Below are positions 19,380-28,839 of a stretch of 64,000 nucleotides of DNA, one piece after another. Made by a program: the position numbers and the translations under genes. The first letter of the stretch is position 1, and every line of letters begins with the position of its first letter. The stretch lies in assembly GCF_018100925.1 (NCBI RefSeq), contig NZ_JAGJEH010000005.1:62001-126000 (forward strand). Reading direction: 5' to 3'. The notes under the pieces are model-generated. The model worked only from the letters and a program-made list of their open reading frames with translations. It was not told where the DNA came from and did not search any database. The DNA is from Pseudoalteromonas luteoviolacea (GTDB taxonomy: Bacteria > Pseudomonadota > Gammaproteobacteria > Enterobacterales > Alteromonadaceae).

Positions 19380-20879
19380 ATGAAGATTAAAAGATTTTTT
19401 GCAAAAGATATGCGTACTGCTTTGAAAGAAGTAAAAGATGAATTAGGTGCAGACGCGGTGATCATGTCAAACAAAAAGCTTGCTGATGGCGTAGAAATCG
19501 TCGCTGCAATTGACAACGACCGCGTAGCGCCGCAGTCACAGGCTGCTCCTGTGGAGACTCGTCCTGAGCCTGCGCCAGCAGCCGTACAAAAGCCAACGTA
19601 TAGTCAGCCAGCAAGAGTGGTTAAGCCTCAAACTCGTCGTCCTCAAGCTCAGCCTCAGGCTCAAGTGGCTGATAGCCTAGAAGCGCTCCTAGAGCGTCAA
19701 GCTCCAAAACCTCGTTCACCTGAGCTTGCTTCTATGTTTTCGCATTCAGGGATAGACACAGATGACTTGTTTCAACCTCAACAAGCACAGAGACCTGAAT
19801 TCAATCAAACTCAGCAAGCGCAGCCCATCAGTGCTCGTCAACGTCCTGTAAAAGAAGCCGACCCTATTTCTTCAGACTGGGGTTTTGACGATGATTTAGA
19901 TTCAGAGCTGGATCCGCTACAAACAGCAACAGCAGCCGCTCCGCAAGATGAAATGAGCTCGATGCGTGATGAAATGAATGCGATACGTCAATTACTTGAA
20001 TATCAGCTTTCTGGTTTAATGAAACAAGAAATGGAACGACGTGATCCGACTAGAGCTTGTTTAGTAGACCGCCTTCAAGGTATGGGAATTAGTTCTGATG
20101 TCGCTGAGCAAATGGCCTGTTTTATCCCTGACGATGTATCGAGAAAAGAAGCGTGGAATGCACTTTTAAATATGGTTGTAAATCAAATGCACACAACCAA
20201 CAACGATATTCTTCGTCAAGGTGGTGTGTATGCGATGGTTGGACCAACTGGAGTTGGTAAGACGACGACGGTTGCAAAGCTTGCAGCGCTAGGCGCTCAA
20301 AAATATGGTGCTGATAAAGTTGCTTTAATTACTACAGATACATATCGAATTGGTGCTTACGAGCAGTTGGCAACTTATGGTAGAATCATTGGCTGTCCGG
20401 TAAAGCAAGTTAAAGATGCTAATGAATTAGCAGAAGTTCTTTATCATTTACGAAATAAACGACTAGTATTAATAGATACTGCGGGCATGAGTCAAAGAGA
20501 CTTGCGTTTAACTGAACAACTTAATACATTGATGCGTAGTTCAAGAGTTGATATTCGTAGCTATTTAGTATTAAGTGCAACATCGCAAATGCATGTTTTG
20601 CAAGAAACTGTCAATCACTTTAAAAAAGTAAATTTAAGCGGTTGCATTTTTACAAAACTTGATGAATGTCTAAGTTTAGGTGAGATTATTAGTATTGCGA
20701 TTCAAAATCGTTTGCCAATAGGGTATCTTACCAACGGACAGCGAGTGCCAGAAGACATTCGTGTAGCAAATGCTCAAAAATTAGTTAAAAAGGCTGAGCA
20801 ATTGTATTTAAAAAGAACAAAAGCACAACATTCACGACGTGAAGCAGTGGCGTCCCAGACAGTAGGAATGTATGATTAA
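19380..20879 (+). CDS. flhF: FlhF, SRP-type GTPase placing the polar flagellum
   Basis: A 499-residue SRP-like GTPase that marks the pole for flagellar assembly. It has the N-terminal basic B domain (MKIKRFFAKDMRTALKEVK), a long Pro/Gln-rich variable region (about residues 50-200), an N domain and the G domain with Walker A GPTGVGKTTT. TTDTYRIGAYEQL, DTAGMSQRD and TKLDE are the other nucleotide-site motifs. It overlaps flhG by 8 nt, so the antagonistic pair is co-translated. Confidence 0.95.
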   Translation: MKIKRFFAKDMRTALKEVKDELGADAVIMSNKKLADGVEIVAAIDNDRVAPQSQAAPVETRPEPAPAAVQKPTYSQPARVVKPQTRRPQAQPQAQVADSLEALLERQAPKPRSPELASMFSHSGIDTDDLFQPQQAQRPEFNQTQQAQPISARQRPVKEADPISSDWGFDDDLDSELDPLQTATAAAPQDEMSSMRDEMNAIRQLLEYQLSGLMKQEMERRDPTRACLVDRLQGMGISSDVAEQMACFIPDDVSRKEAWNALLNMVVNQMHTTNNDILRQGGVYAMVGPTGVGKTTTVAKLAALGAQKYGADKVALITTDTYRIGAYEQLATYGRIIGCPVKQVKDANELAEVLYHLRNKRLVLIDTAGMSQRDLRLTEQLNTLMRSSRVDIRSYLVLSATSQMHVLQETVNHFKKVNLSGCIFTKLDECLSLGEIISIAIQNRLPIGYLTNGQRVPEDIRVANAQKLVKKAEQLYLKRTKAQHSRREAVASQTVGMYD

Positions 20880-21732
20880 TACAGTTTTAGATCAAGCAAG
20901 TGGCCTGCGTAAAATGAATCAAAAAAGTAACCACGGAGTAAAAGTAATAGCAGTAACTGGTGGTAAAGGAGGAGTCGGTAAGACCAATGTTTCATTGAAT
21001 ACTGCGATTGCGTTAGGACAACAAGGCCATAGAGTATTAGTTTTAGATGCTGACCTTGGATTAGCAAATTGTGACGTAATGCTAGGGTTACGTGTTGAGC
21101 GCAACCTGTCTCATGTGCTATCCGGCGAATGTGAATTAGATGAGATTTTAGTAGAAGGGCCTGCTGGTATAAGAATTGTACCTGCTACTTCAGGTTCTCA
21201 AAATATGGTTGAATTAAGCCCAGCAGAACATGCCGGTCTTATTCGAGCATTCAGTGAATTAAGTAACGATTTTGATGTTCTGATTGTCGATACGGCTGCT
21301 GGTATTTCAGATATGGTACTCAGTTTTTCAAGAGCAGCTCAAGACGTCATGGTTGTAGTTTGTGATGAGCCAACGTCAATCACAGATGCTTATGCACTGA
21401 TAAAAGTATTAAGCCGAGAGCACGGAGTTTACAAATTTAAAATCGTCGCGAATATGGTGAGAAGCCTTCGTGAAGGTCAGGAACTCTTTGCAAAGCTCTC
21501 GAAAGTAACGGATAGGTTTTTAGATGTAGCGCTTGAACTCGTTGCAACAATACCTTTCGACGAAAATATGCGAAAGTCTTCGCGTCGTCAAAAAACGATC
21601 GTGGAACTCTACCCTAATTCCCCAGCTGCAGTTGCATTTAGGGGATTGGCAAGTAAAGCAGTGAAATGGCCTGTACCTCACCAGCCTTCAGGTCACTTAG
21701 AGTTTTTCATTGAGCAACTAGTTAACGGGTAA
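20872..21732 (+). CDS. flhG: FlhG (FleN), MinD-like flagellar number regulator
   Basis: A 286-residue MinD/ParA ATPase limiting flagella to one or few. The deviant Walker A is GGKGGVGKTN. The N-terminal DQASGLR motif, which stimulates FlhF GTPase and is also used toward FlrA, is at residues 6-12. A C-terminal amphipathic membrane-targeting helix is plausible (LEFFIEQLVNG). The gene lies between flhF and fliA, the normal order in polar flagellates. Confidence 0.95.
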   Translation: MINTVLDQASGLRKMNQKSNHGVKVIAVTGGKGGVGKTNVSLNTAIALGQQGHRVLVLDADLGLANCDVMLGLRVERNLSHVLSGECELDEILVEGPAGIRIVPATSGSQNMVELSPAEHAGLIRAFSELSNDFDVLIVDTAAGISDMVLSFSRAAQDVMVVVCDEPTSITDAYALIKVLSREHGVYKFKIVANMVRSLREGQELFAKLSKVTDRFLDVALELVATIPFDENMRKSSRRQKTIVELYPNSPAAVAFRGLASKAVKWPVPHQPSGHLEFFIEQLVNG

Positions 21733-21734
21733 TT

Positions 21735-22469
21735 ATGGCTACACCGGTCAATCGAATGGCGGGATATCAAACAGCAGATCATCTGAATAAGGTGGTTGAG
21801 CGTCATACACCTTTAGTCAAAAAAGTTGCTTGTCATTTGCTCGCGAGATTACCCGCGAGCGTTCAACTCGATGACCTAATTCAATCTGGCATGATTGGTT
21901 TAATTGAAGCGACAAAGAATTTTGATGCAAGTAAAGGGGCTAGCTTCGAAACCTTTGCTGGGATTCGAATTCGCGGCGCAATGTTAGATGAAATACGCCG
22001 TGGAGACTGGGCACCACGCTCAGTTCATAAAAATAGCCGTATGGTGGCAGAGGCTATTTCTGAGCTGGAAACAGCCTTAGGCAGAGAGCCTAAAGATACT
22101 GAAATCGCTGAAAAACTTGATATTCCCTTAGATGAGTACCATCATATTTTACATGACGTAAATGCAAGTAAAATTATTGGCATTGAAGACTTGGGTGTCG
22201 ATCAAGATGTAATTTCACCTGCAGGCAGTGATTTAGCGCTAGACAAACCATTCAATAACGTTAAGAATGAGCGCTTTAATGAATCGTTAGTAGAAGCAAT
22301 TAAAACATTACCTGAGCGAGATGCGATGGTTTTGTCTTTGTACTATAACGATGAAATGAATTTAAAAGAGATTGGCCAGATCCTTGATGTGAGCGAGTCT
22401 CGAGTGAGTCAGATTCATGGTCAGGCAATGATTAAACTCAGAGCCAAGATAAATGACTGGATCAATTAG
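21735..22469 (+). CDS. fliA: FliA, sigma-28 flagellar sigma factor
   Basis: A 244-residue sigma factor for late flagellar genes. Region 2 contains LPASVQLDDLIQSGMIGLIE and the -10 recognition segment FETFAGIRIRGAMLDEIRRGDW. Region 4 has the helix-turn-helix LKEIGQILDVSESRVSQIHG. It starts 2 nt after flhG. No FliA-type promoter was seen ahead of the following che genes, so these may be read through from flhA. Confidence 0.96.
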   Translation: MATPVNRMAGYQTADHLNKVVERHTPLVKKVACHLLARLPASVQLDDLIQSGMIGLIEATKNFDASKGASFETFAGIRIRGAMLDEIRRGDWAPRSVHKNSRMVAEAISELETALGREPKDTEIAEKLDIPLDEYHHILHDVNASKIIGIEDLGVDQDVISPAGSDLALDKPFNNVKNERFNESLVEAIKTLPERDAMVLSLYYNDEMNLKEIGQILDVSESRVSQIHGQAMIKLRAKINDWIN

Positions 22470-22516
22470 AGTACATTTTATTATTTATTTAGGTTCAAAC
22501 CTCACCGGAGGAAGTT

Positions 22517-22900
22517 TTGGATAAGAACATGAAAATTCTCGTGGTTGATGATTTCTCTACAATGAGAAGAATAATCAAAAACCTTTTGAGAGACTTAGGC
22601 TTTACAAATGTTCAAGAGGCAGATGATGGCAGCACTGCGCTTCCAATGTTGCAAAATCAAGAATTTGACTTTGTTGTTACCGATTGGAACATGCCAGGCA
22701 TGCAAGGTATCGATCTGCTAAGAGCGATAAGAGCCGATGATAGCCTTAAGCACATTCCAGTGCTGATGGTAACTGCAGAAGCTAAAAAAGAACAAATTGT
22801 TGCAGCAGCTCAAGCTGGTGTAAATGGTTATATCGTCAAGCCATTTACAGCTGGAACATTGAAAACTAAGTTAGAAAAAGTCTTTGAACGCTTAGGCTAG
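22517..22900 (+). CDS. cheY: CheY, chemotaxis response regulator
   Basis: Single-domain receiver that carries the signal from CheA to FliM. Acidic residues D11-D12, the phosphorylated D56 in VVTDWNMPG, the TAEAK segment and the lysine in IVKPF are all present. The TTG at 22517 is chosen because it gives full-length alignment to other CheY ([18 protein letters not shown]) and follows GGAGG by 5 nt. An ATG at 22529 is an alternative. Confidence 0.95.
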   Translation: MDKNMKILVVDDFSTMRRIIKNLLRDLGFTNVQEADDGSTALPMLQNQEFDFVVTDWNMPGMQGIDLLRAIRADDSLKHIPVLMVTAEAKKEQIVAAAQAGVNGYIVKPFTAGTLKTKLEKVFERLG

Positions 22901-22920
22901 TTACAAGTAAGGATAGGCTT

Positions 22921-23688
22921 ATGTCAGAATCCTCTGCGCCACAAATAACATTAGAGCAAGCAAAGCAACTTGTTGAGTTTCTTGAAAATGGTGAACAAGA
23001 AAAAGCTGATCAAATTCTAATTGAAGCGACTAATAAAGAACAATCTGAATTATTTGCTGAAGTCGGAAAATTGACACGCCAATTACACGAATCGTTGAAA
23101 AACTTCGAGTTAGATACGCGTTTATCAGACTTAACAACTGAAGCCTTACCAGATGCAAAACAACGTTTAAATTATGTCATGGAAATGACAGAAAACGCGG
23201 CTAATAAAACAATGGACGCGGTGGAAGCGAGTTTGCCGCTTGCTCAACAGTTGGCAGATGAGCTTTCTGAAATAAAGCCTACCTGGGATAGGTTAATGAG
23301 TCGTGATATACAATTAGGGGAGTTTAAATCCCTGTGTCACGACTTAAATGACTTTATGCAATCTTCACAAGGCCGTACCGATGAGCTACAAACCTTGATG
23401 ACAAATGTCTTGATGGCGCAAGATTATCAAGATTTGACTGGTCAAGTTATTCGCCGAGTCATTGAACTTGTCAGAGAGGTTGAAGACAGTTTAATTCATT
23501 TATTAACTGTATTTGGCACGTCAGAAGTGGGTCAACTTAGCACGGCTCAACAACCACAAGAAGTAGTTGAAACCACCACTGATGAACTATCAGGTCCAGA
23601 AGGACCTATCATTGACGCTGAAGAACGAGACGATGTCGTGTCTGGTCAGGATGAAGTTGATGATTTGTTATCTAGTTTGGGTTTCTAA
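22921..23688 (+). CDS. cheZ: CheZ, CheY-P phosphatase
   Basis: A 255-residue helical protein that dephosphorylates CheY-P. The catalytic glutamine lies in AQDYQDLTGQ, the family signature. The C-terminal peptide QDEVDDLLSSLGF is the conserved CheY-binding tail, joined by an acidic linker. This tail resembles the FliM N-terminal peptide and three repeats in the CheA linker. Confidence 0.95.
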   Translation: MSESSAPQITLEQAKQLVEFLENGEQEKADQILIEATNKEQSELFAEVGKLTRQLHESLKNFELDTRLSDLTTEALPDAKQRLNYVMEMTENAANKTMDAVEASLPLAQQLADELSEIKPTWDRLMSRDIQLGEFKSLCHDLNDFMQSSQGRTDELQTLMTNVLMAQDYQDLTGQVIRRVIELVREVEDSLIHLLTVFGTSEVGQLSTAQQPQEVVETTTDELSGPEGPIIDAEERDDVVSGQDEVDDLLSSLGF

Positions 23689-23703
23689 TAGGAGAGTATA
23701 ATA

Positions 23704-25962
23704 ATGAGCTTTGAAGTCGATGAAGATATCTTACAAGACTTTCTTGTTGAAGCTGGAGAAATACTCGAACTGTTATCTGAGCAACTCGTTGAATTAGAAA
23801 ACAACCCAGATGACAAAGATTTACTAAATGCAATTTTTAGAGGGTTCCACACAGTTAAAGGTGGTGCTGGCTTTCTAGGCATGAATGAGCTGGTTGATGC
23901 TTGTCATGGTGCTGAGAATGTTTTCGATGTACTGAGACAAGGTCAACGTTCAGTCAACCCAGAATTAATGGATGTGATCTTACAGTCACTGGATACAATT
24001 AACGATATGTTTGCTTGTATTCAAAACCGCGAGCAACCAGAGCCAGCTGACCAGACGTTACTTGACGTCTTGCACAAGCTTAGCCAACCAGAATCTGCTG
24101 ACGAAGAACCAGTTGCACTGACTCCAGAACCAGAGGCTGTTGTTGCACCGCCGCCAGAAGCCCCTCCTGAACCTGAAGCTGACGTATTTTTCGATTTAGA
24201 TGGCAGTAGTGAAGAAAGTAGCGAGCCAGCTAAGTCTGACAACATTGATGAAATAACAGAAGAAGAATTTGAAAGCCTGTTAGATGAGCTACATGGCTCT
24301 GGGAACGGCCCGTCGGCAGAAGAGCAAGCGCCGGCCGCATCAGCGCCAGCTGCACCGCCAGCAAATGCAAATGATGGTGATATTACCGACGATGAATTCG
24401 ATAGCTTATTAGATGAATTGCACGGTGTTGGCCAGTTTGGCTCTACGCCCAGTGAACCTGAGAAGCCAGCAGCTCCTGTTGCACCAGCAACGCCAGCTGC
24501 GCCTGCGTCAGAATCGGCAGGTACGGATGAAGAAATAAACGATGATGAATTTGAAGCCTTATTAGACGAGCTACATGGCAAAGGTCAGGCGCCTAAAAAT
24601 AAGGAAGAATCTTCAGCAAAATCGGATCCTGCACCGGCACCAAAAGTTGAACCTGCCGCGGCTCCAAAGCCTAAATCCCAGCCAGCTGCAAAAGTGGAAG
24701 CGCCAAAACCGGCTGCGAAACCAGCAGCAAAATCGGCACCAGCGCCTGCCAAAGCAGAGCCAAAAGGTGGAGCTGCGAAGAAGCCAGCAGCTCAGGCTGA
24801 GACGACAGTCCGTGTTGATACAAAGCGCTTAGACCAAATAATGAATATGGTCGGTGAGTTAGTATTGGTGCGCAACCGTTTAGTAAGCCTTGCTAATAAC
24901 AGCAACAGCGAAGCAATGGGTAAAGCCATCTCAAATTTAGATGTGGTTACCGCAGATTTGCAAGGTGCCGTTATGAAAACGCGAATGCAGCCAATTAAGA
25001 AAGTATTTGGTCGCTTCCCCCGCGTTGTTAGGGACTTGGCGCGCAGCCTTAAAAAAGATATTAATCTGATCCTAGAGGGTGAAGATACAGATTTAGATAA
25101 AAACCTCGTAGAGGCACTAGCAGATCCATTGGTCCACCTAGTTAGAAACTCGGTTGACCACGGGATAGAAATGCCAGATGTCCGTGAAGCTGCTGGAAAA
25201 GTGCGCACAGGTACTGTGACCTTGTCAGCTTCACAAGAAGGTGATCATATCCTATTGACCATCAGAGATGATGGTGCGGGTATGGACCCTGAAAAACTGA
25301 AGAAAATAGCAATTAGTAAAGGCGTAATTGACTCTGATCAGGCAAGCAGATTGTCGGATACTGAGGCATATAACCTGATCTTTGCTCCTGGATTTTCGAC
25401 TAAAGAACAAATATCTGACATCTCAGGCCGAGGTGTTGGAATGGACGTTGTAAAAACTAAAATTACCCAGCTTAATGGCCAAGTGAACATTCAGTCAGAG
25501 CTGGGAGTGGGCACTATATTAGAAATTAAAGTACCACTCACGCTTGCTATTTTACCGACATTAATGGTGATGGTTGGAGAGCAGACATTTGCCTTGCCAT
25601 TGGCTGGGGTAAGTGAAATCTTCCACCTCGATTTAACTAAAACCAATGTAGTTGATGGGCAATTGACTATTATTGTGAGAGAAAAAGCGATACCACTCTT
25701 TTATCTTGAACATTGGCTAGTCAAAGGTACTGACATCAGTCAGAAGAAAGCTGAAGGCCACGTGGTAATAGTGCAAATCGGTACTAAGCAAGTTGGTTTT
25801 GTAGTTGATTCATTAATAGGTCAAGAGGAAGTGGTCATTAAACCACTTGATTCTCTACTACAAGGTACTCCAGGCATGGCAGGTGCGACCATCACATCAG
25901 ATGGCGGAATTGCATTGATCTTGGATGTACCAAGTATGTTGAAGCATTACGCGGGCAAATAG
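23704..25962 (+). CDS. cheA: CheA, chemotaxis histidine kinase with unusual P1-P3 linker
   Basis: Kinase of the polar chemosensory array. P1 has the phosphorylated H49 in FRGFHTVKGG. The region from about residue 130 to 370 is low complexity and Ala/Pro/Lys-rich, with no recognisable folded P2 CheY-binding domain. It holds three near-identical acidic peptides (residues 184-198, 227-241 and 278-292), each of form EEFESLLDELHG. P3 dimerization starts at about residue 375 (TVRVDTKRLDQIMNMVGEL). P4 has the N box VHLVRNSVDHGIE, G1 DDGAGMD and G2 GRGVGMDVV. P5 is a C-terminal CheW-like domain. The protein has 752 residues. In Vibrio the corresponding linker binds ParC/ParP; both genes are present downstream. 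Confidence 0.95.
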   Translation: MSFEVDEDILQDFLVEAGEILELLSEQLVELENNPDDKDLLNAIFRGFHTVKGGAGFLGMNELVDACHGAENVFDVLRQGQRSVNPELMDVILQSLDTINDMFACIQNREQPEPADQTLLDVLHKLSQPESADEEPVALTPEPEAVVAPPPEAPPEPEADVFFDLDGSSEESSEPAKSDNIDEITEEEFESLLDELHGSGNGPSAEEQAPAASAPAAPPANANDGDITDDEFDSLLDELHGVGQFGSTPSEPEKPAAPVAPATPAAPASESAGTDEEINDDEFEALLDELHGKGQAPKNKEESSAKSDPAPAPKVEPAAAPKPKSQPAAKVEAPKPAAKPAAKSAPAPAKAEPKGGAAKKPAAQAETTVRVDTKRLDQIMNMVGELVLVRNRLVSLANNSNSEAMGKAISNLDVVTADLQGAVMKTRMQPIKKVFGRFPRVVRDLARSLKKDINLILEGEDTDLDKNLVEALADPLVHLVRNSVDHGIEMPDVREAAGKVRTGTVTLSASQEGDHILLTIRDDGAGMDPEKLKKIAISKGVIDSDQASRLSDTEAYNLIFAPGFSTKEQISDISGRGVGMDVVKTKITQLNGQVNIQSELGVGTILEIKVPLTLAILPTLMVMVGEQTFALPLAGVSEIFHLDLTKTNVVDGQLTIIVREKAIPLFYLEHWLVKGTDISQKKAEGHVVIVQIGTKQVGFVVDSLIGQEEVVIKPLDSLLQGTPGMAGATITSDGGIALILDVPSMLKHYAGK

Positions 25963-25991
25963 CGTTTGACGCTTTTTGCTGTCACCGAATT

Positions 25992-26015
25992 AGTGGTGCC
26001 AAGGGCACCACTTTT
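25992..26015 (+). terminator. Hairpin between cheA and cheB
   Basis: A 9-bp perfect stem (25992-26000 with 26004-26012) with a 3-nt AAG loop and four T residues. It lies within the che operon, so it probably acts as a partial terminator or mRNA-stabilising stem that lowers cheB and downstream expression. Confidence 0.65.
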
Positions 26016-26040
26016 CGGATCTGTAACATAAAAAAGAGCG

Positions 26041-27192
26041 ATGCCAATGGCAGTAAAAGTATTAGTTGTTGATGACTCAAGTTTTTTTCGTCGTCGTGTA
26101 AGTGAAATACTGGAAAAAGATGCTGGTATTGAAGTCATTGATTTTGCAGTAAATGGTCAAGAAGCCGTTGAAAAAGCCAGTAAATTACGTCCTGACGTAA
26201 TTACAATGGATGTTGAAATGCCTGTATTAGACGGTATCAGCGCCGTTAAAAAAATAATGCAAAGTAATCCGACGCCAATTTTAATGTTTTCGTCTTTAAC
26301 AAGAGAAGGGGCCAGTGCCACTTTAGACGCGCTAGATGCTGGTGCGGTTGACTTTTTACCCAAAAAGTTTGAAGACATTGCTCGAAATAGTGAAGACGCT
26401 ACACGTGCGTTACAGAGCAAAGTAAAAGAAATTGGTAGGAAGCGAGTAAGTCGATTTACTCGACCAATGACCTCGTCTAAACCAGCGACACCTGCTGCGA
26501 AGCCTGCGCCATCAAGTTTACGCTCTACATCGACAGTCGCTCAACCGGATAGAAGTTTTCAAAGAGCTACGCCAGAAGCAACACCACAAAGAAGTTTCAA
26601 GGCGTCGGGCAAGTCATATAAGGTCGTCGCTATTGGTACATCCACAGGTGGTCCGGTAGCTTTGCAAACAATATTAACTCAATTACCCGCTAACTTCCCC
26701 CATCCGATATTACTTATTCAGCATATGCCTGCGGCGTTTACACCAGCGTTTGCACAGCGATTAAATAGCTTGTGTAAGATTAAAGTGAAAGAAGCTGAGC
26801 AAGGTGACAAATTGATGCCGGGTGTTGCTTATCTCGCACCAGGTGGAAAACAAATGATGGTTGAATCAAGAGGCGGTAGTAAATCATTAAAAGTGTTTGA
26901 AGATGACAGCCCGAGAATTACCTATAAACCTTGTGTGGATGTGACTTTTGCGAGTACTGCAAAAGCATATTCTGGAGATGTATTGGCAATTGTTTTAACT
27001 GGTATGGGCGCAGATGGCAGAGATGGTTCTCGTATGCTCAAGCAAGTAGGTGCAACTATTTGGGCCCAAGATGAAAAGACATGTGTTGTTTATGGTATGC
27101 CACAAGCAGTTACCGCTGCTGGTTTATCGTCTGAAAGCTTGGCGTTGCAGGATGTAGCTTTACGTATCAATAAAGAGCTGGGGATCGCTTAG
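26041..27192 (+). CDS. cheB: CheB, receptor methylesterase
   Basis: Removes methyl groups from chemoreceptor glutamates when phosphorylated. The receiver domain has D11-D12 and phospho-acceptor D57 in [13 protein letters not shown] Pro/Ala/Ser-rich linker (about residues 145-190) joins the esterase domain, where the triad is visible as Ser in IGTSTGGP, His in [12 protein letters not shown] and Asp in GMGADGRDG. The predicted protein has 383 residues. An ATG at 26047 is also possible. No cheR is in the window. Confidence 0.95.
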   Translation: MPMAVKVLVVDDSSFFRRRVSEILEKDAGIEVIDFAVNGQEAVEKASKLRPDVITMDVEMPVLDGISAVKKIMQSNPTPILMFSSLTREGASATLDALDAGAVDFLPKKFEDIARNSEDATRALQSKVKEIGRKRVSRFTRPMTSSKPATPAAKPAPSSLRSTSTVAQPDRSFQRATPEATPQRSFKASGKSYKVVAIGTSTGGPVALQTILTQLPANFPHPILLIQHMPAAFTPAFAQRLNSLCKIKVKEAEQGDKLMPGVAYLAPGGKQMMVESRGGSKSLKVFEDDSPRITYKPCVDVTFASTAKAYSGDVLAIVLTGMGADGRDGSRMLKQVGATIWAQDEKTCVVYGMPQAVTAAGLSSESLALQDVALRINKELGIA

Positions 27193-27251
27193 GGCATATT
27201 GAATTGTTAAAAACAGCTTTGCCATGAGTCACAAAGGAATAAAATAATAAA

Positions 27252-28037
27252 GTGAAAATTTGGACGGTAGCTAATCAAAAAGGTGGTGTGGGTAAAACAA
27301 CCACAGCTGTGAGCTTGGGCGGTATTTTGGCCGCTGAAGGTAAGAGAGTATTATTGATTGATACGGATCCACATGCATCACTAACCTATTATTTTGGAAT
27401 AGACTCTGAAGATCTAGAGGTGAGCGTATATGATATTTTTATACGCGGCTCTAATATGCAAAGCGAAGAAATTTTGCAAGCGCTGTGTCCTTCAACTGTT
27501 GAAAACCTAGATATTTTGCCGGCAACTATGGCCATTGCAACACTAGATAGAAGTATGGGAAACCGCTCAGGTATGGGGCTGATACTAAAAAAAGCCTTAG
27601 CGAAAATCAGTGAGTATTACGACTATGCTATTTTAGATTGCCCTCCAGTACTTGGTGTACTGATGGTTAATGCGTTGGCTGCAAGTGAGCGAATATTAAT
27701 CCCAGTACAAACCGAGTTTTTAGCACTTAAAGGTCTCGATAGAATGATGCGAACAATGACATTAATGCAAAGTTCGCATTCTAAGCAATATCAATATACT
27801 ATAGTTCCTACAATGTATGATAAGCGTACTAAAGCGTCGCTAGAAGCATACAAATCTTTGGTTGAGTCATATCGGGATAAAGTCTGGCCAGGTGTTATCC
27901 CAGTTGATACTAAATTCAGAGATGCTAGCTTGGCGCAAAAGGTTCCGGTACAATTCTGCCCAAAATCAAGGGGAGTATATGCGTATCGAGCTTTGCTTGA
28001 GCATATTGGTGAATTAGAAAGAGGTAAGAATGAGTAA
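27252..28037 (+). CDS. parC: ParC, ParA-like ATPase placing chemotaxis arrays at the pole
   Basis: A 261-residue ParA/MinD-family ATPase with a deviant Walker A (KGGVGKTTT) at its N terminus, a switch region DTDPHASLTYYFG and DCPPVLGVLMVNAL. In Vibrio the same gene position (cheB-parC-parP-cheW) encodes ParC, which recruits the chemosensory array to the old pole through ParP; that role is inferred here from synteny. No DNA-binding ParB partner is adjacent, which argues against plasmid or chromosome partition. The start is GTG, and the gene overlaps parP by 8 nt. Confidence 0.9.
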   Translation: MKIWTVANQKGGVGKTTTAVSLGGILAAEGKRVLLIDTDPHASLTYYFGIDSEDLEVSVYDIFIRGSNMQSEEILQALCPSTVENLDILPATMAIATLDRSMGNRSGMGLILKKALAKISEYYDYAILDCPPVLGVLMVNALAASERILIPVQTEFLALKGLDRMMRTMTLMQSSHSKQYQYTIVPTMYDKRTKASLEAYKSLVESYRDKVWPGVIPVDTKFRDASLAQKVPVQFCPKSRGVYAYRALLEHIGELERGKNE

Positions 28038-28815
28038 GCACCTGTTTGCAAACGAACAAGTGATGAAACAATATCTTGGTGCTCTACTGCAAGAAGAGGA
28101 AGATCAGGATGTTGCACTTGCACCCGTTGCAAAGTTGCTTGAATCTGTCCCAGATGCTCAAAAGCAAGAGCAGCTACTCAAACAAGCCGAGGCAATAGAA
28201 GAACCGAAAGCAAAAGTTGAGCTGAAAGTTCAAACTCAGGAGGTTCCTGTAGAGGAAGTTCTACAAGAAACTCCTGTGAAGCCAACTCAAGAGCTTGAGA
28301 TAACTGAAAATACAACTATTATCAAAGAACAAGCTCCCGCGCAAAGTGCTGCAAAGGAAGCTTTTATAGAAGGTGAATTTCAGGCTTTATTCTTTGAAGT
28401 GGCAGGGTTAACGTTAGCGGTTCCTTTACAGGCACTTGGTGGAATTCATCAGCTGACAGAGGTTAACCAGCTATTTGGTAAACCGAAGTGGTTTAAAGGC
28501 GTGATGTTAAACCGCGAAGAAAAGTTAAATGTTGTTGATACGGCGCGTTGGGTTATGCCTGAAAAGTATACCCCTGAGTTAGAATCTCAGCTTAACTATC
28601 AATATTTAATCATGCTAGGAGACAGCCCTTGGGGGTTATTAGCGGAAAAGCTAGTGAATAATATTACGCTCTCAGCAGATGATGTTAAGTGGCGAACAGC
28701 ATGTGGTAAGCGTCCATGGCTTGCTGGTGTTATCAAAGAAAAAATGTGTGCGCTTATTGACGTAGAGAATTTAAATAGGTTGCTAGAACAAGGCCTCGAT
28801 AGCCGAGAGCAGTAA
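28030..28815 (+). CDS. parP: ParP, CheW-like coupling protein of the polar array
   Basis: A 261-residue protein with a short N-terminal helix, an acidic Gln/Glu/Val/Pro-rich linker (about residues 40-120) and a C-terminal CheW-like fold (AIF domain; FQALFFEVAGLTLAVPL onward). In Vibrio ParP links CheA and receptors to ParC. The function is assigned by domain order and by position between parC and cheW. The linker is highly variable in the family. Confidence 0.87.
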   Translation: MSKHLFANEQVMKQYLGALLQEEEDQDVALAPVAKLLESVPDAQKQEQLLKQAEAIEEPKAKVELKVQTQEVPVEEVLQETPVKPTQELEITENTTIIKEQAPAQSAAKEAFIEGEFQALFFEVAGLTLAVPLQALGGIHQLTEVNQLFGKPKWFKGVMLNREEKLNVVDTARWVMPEKYTPELESQLNYQYLIMLGDSPWGLLAEKLVNNITLSADDVKWRTACGKRPWLAGVIKEKMCALIDVENLNRLLEQGLDSREQ

Positions 28816-28839
28816 CTAGCATCAATCTGGAGTTTAATC

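Noticed and set aside
24021..24581. 186-codon antisense ORF within cheA
   Set aside because: It is the shadow of the Ala/Pro/Glu-rich CheA linker, with Ser/Ala low complexity and no ribosome site.
24575..24832. 85-codon + strand ORF in another frame of the CheA linker
   Set aside because: A basic, Arg/Gln/Leu-only product caused by the repetitive linker; not a gene.
27252..28037. Chromosome or plasmid partition ParA
   Set aside because: No ParB gene or parS-like repeats are adjacent, and the cheB-parP context points to array placement.
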